From Anaerolineaceae bacterium UBA4775 (lineage in GTDB: Bacteria; Chloroflexota; Anaerolineae; Anaerolineales; Anaerolineaceae): 28,038 bases of DNA. Under the pieces are notes generated by a model, which saw only the letters and a program-made list of their open reading frames with translations, did no database searches and was not told the DNA's origin. Below, piece after piece: positions 23,737 through 28,038 of this stretch (the stretch's first letter is position 1; each line of letters starts with the position of its first letter). A program made the position numbers and the translations under genes. The DNA is taken from NCBI GenBank assembly GCA_002403205.1, contig DHHJ01000021.1, positions 1-28,038 of the forward strand, written 5' to 3'.

Positions 23737-25243
23737 CCTTGTCTCCTGACCATCCCTCATCCAGGTGTTTACGCACAAAATCGTGGGCTTCTTCGATTGT
23801 GCCGATCACCCCGCTGGCTTGCTCCTCAATCAGCCGCTTTATCAGCCGTCCCAGGCGTTTGCCGGGTTTCAACCCAAACTCACGCTGGAGGTCATACCCG
23901 TCCAATAGCGGGACAGGTGAGACGATCACCTCGTGCTGTTCCCACCATGCCGAAAGGCATACGCGGGCGACGTTCAGCGTGTTGACCCAGCGTTCACGCG
24001 CCAGGTCCGTACCATACGTTGCCAGGGTGTCCGCCAGGGTGTGCAAAACAACTGCAACACCTGCATCACCGGAACCCTTAAAGAACCGATACATTGACCG
24101 GTGGTCGAGCGGCGAGCCAGGATCTAAAAATGGTAACAAGCGCATGTGATCTCGCACCACTCTGCGCACCCAATCCCCTTCAGCATTACTCAACTGAAGC
24201 CGTTTGGCCGCCTCATAAGCCAAATCTGCCCCCACAGCAGCATGGCGATCAAAGTGCAGGCGCCCATCATCGCCCGTTTTCACCGTCAGGGGTTTGCCAA
24301 TGTCGTGCAGCAAGGCGGCGAACATCGCCAAAGCCTTTTTCGAACGCCCAGGAGTGATCTCTTCCTTATAATAAGCGTCAATCGCAGCGGAGAATACCCC
24401 CAGCACTTCCAGGGCATCGGTGGTCAGCCAGCCGTCCTCGCCAAATGCATCGCCATCACCAACAAGGGCGCCAAGCAGGCGATGGTAAGCCTGCACTGTC
24501 CTGAGGGTGTGCTCAAATAATGAATATTGATGCGGGGGCGATGCTGGAATGGAGACCAAATCCACCACTTGCGGGATCAGCGTATCAAAGATTCCCATAG
24601 TCTGGCAATCACGCAAGCTGTCAACAGGGGCTGGTCCTGCAAGTAGTCGAAATAATTCATCGCGCTGGCGTTCGTAAGACGTTCGGGGCAGGTGAACTGC
24701 CGCATCCTGCAAGGCCGCTTCCAAACCTGGCGCATAACCCAAGCCAAATTGGTGTGCCAGGCGCACCCCACGCAGCACACGCACCGGGTCATCCGTCAGC
24801 GCATGCGGGCTGCAGGCACGCAACACACCCTGCTGCAGGTCGGCCTGTCCGTCCAGCGGATCAATCAGCTCCGTCAGCGCATCCAGGGCAAGTGCCATGG
24901 CGTTGACGGTAAAGTCACGGTTATGCAAATCCTCTTCCAGGGTTTCACCAGTGAATTGAACAAAATCAAGGGGAAAGAAGCGGTTATCTTGGTCATGGTA
25001 CACCACCCTGGCGGTGTGCCTTTCATCATCTAAAACAAAAAAACCAGCATTCAGGCGTCTTGCCAGCCTTTTTGCCAGATTAACCGGCTTTTCAGCCATC
25101 ACAAAATCGAGGTCATGCAATGGTTTGCCCAACAGGGCATCGCGCACAGCGCCTCCCACCAGAAATGGCACTTCCTTCGGGCTGCACGCTTCCTTGATGC
25201 AATCAAATAATGCCAGGTGCTCAGCCTCAAATACCGGCTTCAT
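23726..25243 (-). CDS. cca: CCA-adding enzyme / poly(A) polymerase family tRNA nucleotidyltransferase with HD domain
   Basis: A 505-aa class II nucleotidyltransferase that adds or repairs the 3' CCA end of tRNA, or adds A or C alone in split systems. The polymerase head has LVGGAVRDALLG and the metal-binding DLD (Asp44, Asp46), then RDFTVNAMAL and DDPVRVLRGVRLA (template-reading region). The C-terminal part carries an HD phosphohydrolase domain with LLHDIGKP (His313, Asp314). Family members without HD are about 400 aa, so the length fits the HD-containing group. Which base it adds cannot be read from sequence. It overlaps hpt by 17 bases and the downstream hydrolase by 11. Confidence 0.9.
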   Translation of the reverse strand: MKPVFEAEHLALFDCIKEACSPKEVPFLVGGAVRDALLGKPLHDLDFVMAEKPVNLAKRLARRLNAGFFVLDDERHTARVVYHDQDNRFFPLDFVQFTGETLEEDLHNRDFTVNAMALALDALTELIDPLDGQADLQQGVLRACSPHALTDDPVRVLRGVRLAHQFGLGYAPGLEAALQDAAVHLPRTSYERQRDELFRLLAGPAPVDSLRDCQTMGIFDTLIPQVVDLVSIPASPPHQYSLFEHTLRTVQAYHRLLGALVGDGDAFGEDGWLTTDALEVLGVFSAAIDAYYKEEITPGRSKKALAMFAALLHDIGKPLTVKTGDDGRLHFDRHAAVGADLAYEAAKRLQLSNAEGDWVRRVVRDHMRLLPFLDPGSPLDHRSMYRFFKGSGDAGVAVVLHTLADTLATYGTDLARERWVNTLNVARVCLSAWWEQHEVIVSPVPLLDGYDLQREFGLKPGKRLGRLIKRLIEEQASGVIGTIEEAHDFVRKHLDEGWSGDKDEH

Positions 25244-25784
25244 ATTTTTCCAGGTCTACCACGCCGATGAAGGGCAAATTCCGGTAGTACTCATCCATGT
25301 CCAGTCCATACCCAAACACAAATTTGTCAGGGATCTCAAACCCGCAGTATTTGATCGAAATGTCCACCTCACGCCGCGAGGTTTTGTTGAGTAAAGTGCA
25401 CACTTCCAGGCTGGCCGGGTGACGCGTTTGCAGCAGCTCAATCACCGAGGCAAGGGTGTTTCCGCTGTCGATAATGTCCTCAACGATCAGCACATGTTTA
25501 TCCCCGATGCTGGTCGTCAGGTCCAGGGTGATCCGCACATGTCCGTCAGAAGCGCGTGAACCAACACCATAGGACGAAACCCCCATGAAATCGATGGCCA
25601 CCAAAGGCTCCATGTGCCTGATCAGATCGGTCAGGAACATCACCCCACCCCTAAGAATACAGATAGCCAGGATCTCCTTCCCGGCATAATCCCGACTGAT
25701 CTCCTCACCCAATTCCCGGATTCGGGTCTTTAATTCATTTTCATGGATCAACACTTCAGCTAAAAATGAATGATAGTCTTGCAT
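25227..25784 (-). CDS. hpt: Hypoxanthine phosphoribosyltransferase
   Basis: A 185-aa purine-salvage enzyme that joins hypoxanthine (or guanine) and PRPP to give IMP (or GMP). The PRPP loop is VEDIIDSGNTL (101-111), preceded by ILRGGVMFLTDLIRH (the flexible loop and phosphate contacts) and DFMGVSSYGVG. The C-terminal GFEIPDKFVFGYGLDMDEYY block, with its purine-contact and closing residues, is complete. ATG 25784 follows CAGGAGTGCT; an upstream in-frame ATG would start inside the thymidine kinase gene. It lies 17 bases after tdk and overlaps cca by 17 bases, so the three are likely co-transcribed. Confidence 0.95.
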   Translation of the reverse strand: MQDYHSFLAEVLIHENELKTRIRELGEEISRDYAGKEILAICILRGGVMFLTDLIRHMEPLVAIDFMGVSSYGVGSRASDGHVRITLDLTTSIGDKHVLIVEDIIDSGNTLASVIELLQTRHPASLEVCTLLNKTSRREVDISIKYCGFEIPDKFVFGYGLDMDEYYRNLPFIGVVDLEKYEAGI

Positions 25785-25801
25785 AGCACTCCTGAGATAA
25801 A

Positions 25802-26374
25802 TTAATCCCGTGGGACCTCGTGATGCGCCCGGCAACGTGCCTCATACATCTCTTGGGCACCAACCACTACGATAGGTTCATTATAATGGGCGGGTTTGCC
25901 ATCCACCAGGCGCTGCGTGCGGCTTGCGGCTTCACCGCACACCATACAGATCGCATGTAGTTTATCCACCCGCTCTGCGCGTGCGATCAACTCTGGCATG
26001 CAGCCAAAAGGCTCACCCCGAAAATCCGTATCTAACCCTGTAATGATTACCCGCAAGCCTTGTTCTGCCAAATCTTCTACGACTCCCACGATGCCGGGGT
26101 CAAAAAACTGGACTTCGTCCACACCTACCACCGTCGTTCCTTCCACAATTGAGTCTTTAATTTCCTGCGAATCATTGACAGGCCGGGCATCCACATCAAT
26201 GCCGGAATGCGAGGTAACCTTGGCATGATTGTATCGGTTGTCAATGATTGGTTTGAAAACCTGGACCTGCTGTTTCGCGATTCTGGCTCGTCTCAACCGG
26301 CGAATCAATTCTTCCGTTTTGCCGCAAAACATTGACCCGCAAATCACTTCAACCGATCCAACGTGATGTTCCAT
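25802..26374 (-). CDS. tdk: Thymidine kinase (TK1-type)
   Basis: A 190-aa TK1-like kinase that phosphorylates thymidine. The P-loop is GSMFCGKT (13-20), the catalytic Glu lies in DEVQFF (86-91) and the zinc-binding residues are Cys143, Cys146, Cys181 and His184 (CMVC and CRAH). The lasso region HYNEPIVVVGAQEMYEARC is complete. AGAGGAG precedes ATG 26374 by 6 bases. A perfect 11-bp hairpin lies about 27 bases further upstream. Downstream is hpt, so both thymidine and purine salvage enter one operon; DeoC in the microcompartment is a further deoxynucleoside-linked enzyme, but at a distant locus. Confidence 0.95.
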   Translation of the reverse strand: MEHHVGSVEVICGSMFCGKTEELIRRLRRARIAKQQVQVFKPIIDNRYNHAKVTSHSGIDVDARPVNDSQEIKDSIVEGTTVVGVDEVQFFDPGIVGVVEDLAEQGLRVIITGLDTDFRGEPFGCMPELIARAERVDKLHAICMVCGEAASRTQRLVDGKPAHYNEPIVVVGAQEMYEARCRAHHEVPRD

Positions 26375-26400
26375 TAAAGACTCCTCTGGGTGATATAAGT

Positions 26401-26428
26401 ACAGGCAGATGTTTGATCATCTGCCTGT
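26401..26428 (-). terminator. Perfect hairpin between the L31 fusion gene and tdk
   Basis: An 11-bp perfect inverted repeat (ACAGGCAGATG at 26401-26411, CATCTGCCTGT at 26418-26428) with a 6-base loop. On the minus strand it is followed by ACTTATATC, which is not a real T-run. It may be a weak terminator, an RNA-processing stem, or a structure in the tdk leader. Confidence 0.4.
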
Positions 26429-26462
26429 TAAGTTTACCGGATTTTTTGATTCTGGTTTGATT

Positions 26463-26942
26463 TTATACGGTGATTTCTTCAGCCGCTTCAGGAATTTTGT
26501 ATCCCATTTGACGCAGAGTCTTTTTGAGGTCGATCAGGGACTTTCGGCCAAAACCGCTCACGTCCAACATGGCCTGTTCGCCGCCTTCAAGCCGTTCAAG
26601 AATGTCGCCGATGGTATTCAAGCCGGCGTCAATCAGCACGTTTTCCACACGGGTGCCCAGGTCCAAGTCGGCCACGGGCCGATCAAGCGATACTTTGCCT
26701 TCTTCTTTGGCCTGCTGTTCATCAAGAAATTCCTGGCGAACCTGCAGACGCTTGTAGAAGCGGTCAACCTGTCCCTCACGGTCCAAAATGCGCTGCTGCT
26801 GCCCAGTGTAGAAGGGATGGCAATTTGAGCACACCTCGGTGCGGATTTCCGGTTGGGTTGAACCTGTCGTCCAGGTTGTACCGCACGAACCGCAAATGAC
26901 CGTTGCTTCGGGGTAGTATTCGGGATGGATATCTTTTTTCAT
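26463..26942 (-). CDS. rpmE: Ribosomal protein bL31 fused to an RNA polymerase alpha C-terminal-domain-like module
   Basis: A 159-aa protein. Residues 1-66 are a zinc-type L31: MKKDIHPEYYPEATVICGSC and CSNCHPFYTG, with zinc ligands Cys17, Cys20, Cys38 and Cys41. Usual L31 is about 65-90 aa. Residues 67-86 form a charged linker. Residues 88-152 match the helix-hairpin-helix fold of the RNA polymerase alpha C-terminal domain: RPVADLDLGTRVENVL, then LNTIGDILERL, then GFGRKSLIDLKKTL. By my alignment to E. coli RpoA, the DNA-contact residues Arg265, Asn268, Gly296, Lys298 and Ser299 correspond to Arg98, Asn101, Gly132, Lys134 and Ser135; Glu302 is Asp138. The reading frame is intact with no stop at the junction. 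Both parts are recognised with confidence; the fusion's role is unknown. Confidence 0.92.
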   Translation of the reverse strand: MKKDIHPEYYPEATVICGSCGTTWTTGSTQPEIRTEVCSNCHPFYTGQQQRILDREGQVDRFYKRLQVRQEFLDEQQAKEEGKVSLDRPVADLDLGTRVENVLIDAGLNTIGDILERLEGGEQAMLDVSGFGRKSLIDLKKTLRQMGYKIPEAAEEITV

Positions 26943-26977
26943 AATGACGTTACAATCCTTTCAATTCTCAGCTTGCG

Positions 26978-27244
26978 CTATTCTTCCTCGGGAATGGTAA
27001 CGACATGCACTTTCTTGCGTCCACCTGGCATTGTCTCAAAGTGGACCAAACCTTCAGTGGTCGCAAAAAGGGTGTGATCTTTACCCATACCTACATTCCA
27101 ACCGGGGTGAACCTTGGTGCCGCGCTGCCGCACCAGGATATTCCCGCTGATGACGTATTCGCCGCCGAATTTTTTAATGCCCAATCGTTTCGATTTGCTG
27201 TCACGACCATTACGCGATGAGCCGCCGCCTTTTTTATGTGCCAT
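26978..27244 (-). CDS. rpmA: 50S ribosomal protein bL27
   Basis: An 88-aa L27. It has MAHKKGGGSSRNGRDSKSKR at the N-terminus, with no cleavable Firmicutes-type pre-sequence, so the N-terminal tail can reach the peptidyl-transfer centre directly. Then LGIKKFGGEYVISGNILVRQ and the acidic end. GGGAGTAAG precedes ATG 27244. It lies 5 bases after rplU and 35 before the L31 fusion gene, the conserved L21-L27 order. Confidence 0.98.
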   Translation of the reverse strand: MAHKKGGGSSRNGRDSKSKRLGIKKFGGEYVISGNILVRQRGTKVHPGWNVGMGKDHTLFATTEGLVHFETMPGGRKKVHVVTIPEEE

Positions 27245-27249
27245 GATTC

Positions 27250-27567
27250 TTACTCCCTTTCAATCGATTCGATCAGCAAGCGTGTGTATTGCTGTCGGTG
27301 GCCGGATTTTACCCGATAGCGTTGTTTCGGGCGATATTTAAAGACCAAGATCTTGCGTCCTTTGAAGTGATTCAGTACCTTTGCATTGACCTTTGCGCCT
27401 TCAACTAAGGGTGTACCGACTGTAACGGCATCATCATCAACGTAAAGGAGAACATCTTCAAGGGTGAGGGTCTCGCCCACCTCGTTCGGCAGCCGATCGA
27501 CTTCGATCGTACCACCTTCAGCGACACGGTACTGCTTGCCGCCTTGTTCGACAATCATAAATTTCAT
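27250..27567 (-). CDS. rplU: 50S ribosomal protein bL21
   Basis: A 105-aa L21. Motifs: MIVEQGGKQYRVAEGGTIEV, LLYVDDDAVTVGTPLVEGAK and the RNA-binding end FKGRKILVFKYRPKQRYR, SGHRQQYTRLLIESI. ATG 27567 has GGAG 7 bases upstream; an ATG 5 bases upstream is followed by a stop and is out of frame. It is the first gene of the long minus-strand unit and has a clear promoter and a leader of about 110 bases. Confidence 0.98.
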   Translation of the reverse strand: MKFMIVEQGGKQYRVAEGGTIEVDRLPNEVGETLTLEDVLLYVDDDAVTVGTPLVEGAKVNAKVLNHFKGRKILVFKYRPKQRYRVKSGHRQQYTRLLIESIERE

Positions 27568-27681
27568 TTCATTACTCCAATCTTCACTTAGCCGGCCACG
27601 CTTGCGTGGGACCGCCAGGGACCGGGAAAGTTGGGGTTACAAGATTTTACCCCAGCATAAACGTCCTGCCGGGGCAAGGTT
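27568..27681 (-). promoter_or_regulatory. Structured 5' leader of the L21-L27-L31 unit
   Basis: The predicted transcript has about 113 bases ahead of the rplU start. It contains a perfect hairpin (CCACGC/GCGTGG, 27596-27609) and several G/C-rich blocks that could pair further. Ribosomal-protein leaders of this kind often bind the encoded protein to repress translation; L21 leaders are known in Firmicutes. No match to a named leader family is claimed. Confidence 0.45.
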
Positions 27682-27686
27682 ACATG

Positions 27687-27715
27687 ATTATAATCGCATC
27701 AGAAATGAAAGTCAA
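27687..27715 (-). promoter_or_regulatory. Sigma70-type promoter of the rplU unit
   Basis: On the minus strand TTGACT (27715-27710) and TATAAT (27692-27687) are separated by 17 bases, a near-consensus pair. It is the best promoter match in the window and reads into the L21-L27-L31 genes. Confidence 0.8.
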
Positions 27716-28038
27716 CCGGTCGCGGATTATTACACAACGTGTTCAGAGTTTTCCTAAGGGTCCCAATCCCTTACCACAGTGCCTGCTTTTTAGCCACACC
27801 TCACACCCTGCAACCATAGGATGACTCTCTGACCTGCCCGGCCACCACACGCTTTATCGCGGCTTGTCACAATCGAACACTATGCAGGCCGTTGAGGTAT
27901 AATTGAAACAGGTCACCCAGTACCGATCAACGCACAAGGAGCACCCATGGTGCTGCGCAGCTACCTCACCCAGCTTAAGGAGCAGCCTGCTCATTGACCT
28001 CCCGCTTCATTCCTCTGTCAAGGCAAAGTTAAAATGTC
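27716..28038. other. Intergenic stretch with a micro-ORF on the + strand
   Basis: No gene of normal size is seen. On the + strand a TATAAT (27898-27903) is followed by AAGGAG (27936-27941) and ATG 27947, which opens only 16 codons to a TGA at 27995-27997. The tail of the window has a further ATG at 28034 that may begin a gene outside the window. The micro-ORF could be a leader peptide; this is unproven. Confidence 0.35.

Noticed and set aside
1..28038. CRISPR arrays, tRNA genes, insertion sequences, prophage genes
   Set aside because: I saw no spaced direct repeats, no cloverleaf or T-loop consensus outside genes, no intact transposase and no phage-type genes.

Overview
The window reads as a chromosomal segment of a Gram-positive-like or monoderm anaerobic bacterium, most consistent with Chloroflexota (class Anaerolineae). 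That placement is an inference from proline/threonine-rich lipoproteins, the mix of gene families and the AT-rich TATAAT boxes in a moderately GC-rich background; no rRNA or tRNA gene is present to confirm it.

Region 1 (146-6357, + strand) is a ten-gene bacterial microcompartment (BMC) operon. It encodes an RpiB-type isomerase, deoxyribose-phosphate aldolase (DeoC), an acylating aldehyde dehydrogenase, one hexameric shell protein (BMC-H), one tandem-domain shell protein (BMC-T), three pentameric vertex proteins (BMC-P), an EutJ-like ATPase and one small unassigned BMC-associated protein. RpiB plus DeoC matches the described 'sugar phosphate utilizing' (SPU) BMC class. The likely chemistry is: deoxyribose 5-phosphate is cleaved by DeoC to glyceraldehyde 3-phosphate and acetaldehyde, and the dehydrogenase turns acetaldehyde into acetyl-CoA inside the shell. 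The three enzymes, and perhaps the unassigned protein, carry terminal amphipathic helices that look like encapsulation peptides. The RpiB has Asp where the E. coli enzyme has its catalytic Cys. No phosphotransacylase or alcohol dehydrogenase lies in the window.

Region 2 (6500-9672, + strand) has a TVP38/DedA-like membrane protein and a large lipoprotein joining a TPR array to a lytic transglycosylase domain. Region 3 (9679-14687, - strand) has a pyruvate/acetoin-type dehydrogenase operon (E1alpha, E1beta, E2; no E3) flanked on both sides by dead alpha/beta-hydrolase genes, one with an internal deletion and one with two frameshifts and a stop. Region 4 (15012-17904, - strand) is pyruvate phosphate dikinase with an unusual insertion and a strong terminator.

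Region 5 (18062-22336) holds a methyltransferase and a putative jelly-roll protein (- strand), then divergently a propeller-like lipoprotein and an extended-SDR protein (+ strand). Region 6 (22352-27715, - strand) runs from a clear sigma70-type promoter through L21, L27, an L31 protein fused to an RNA polymerase alpha C-terminal-domain-like module, thymidine kinase, hypoxanthine phosphoribosyltransferase, a CCA-adding-enzyme-family protein, an alpha/beta hydrolase and a nitroreductase.

The two items most worth following are the L31-alphaCTD fusion, in which the DNA-contacting residues of alphaCTD are retained, and the SPU-type microcompartment with its active-site-substituted RpiB.
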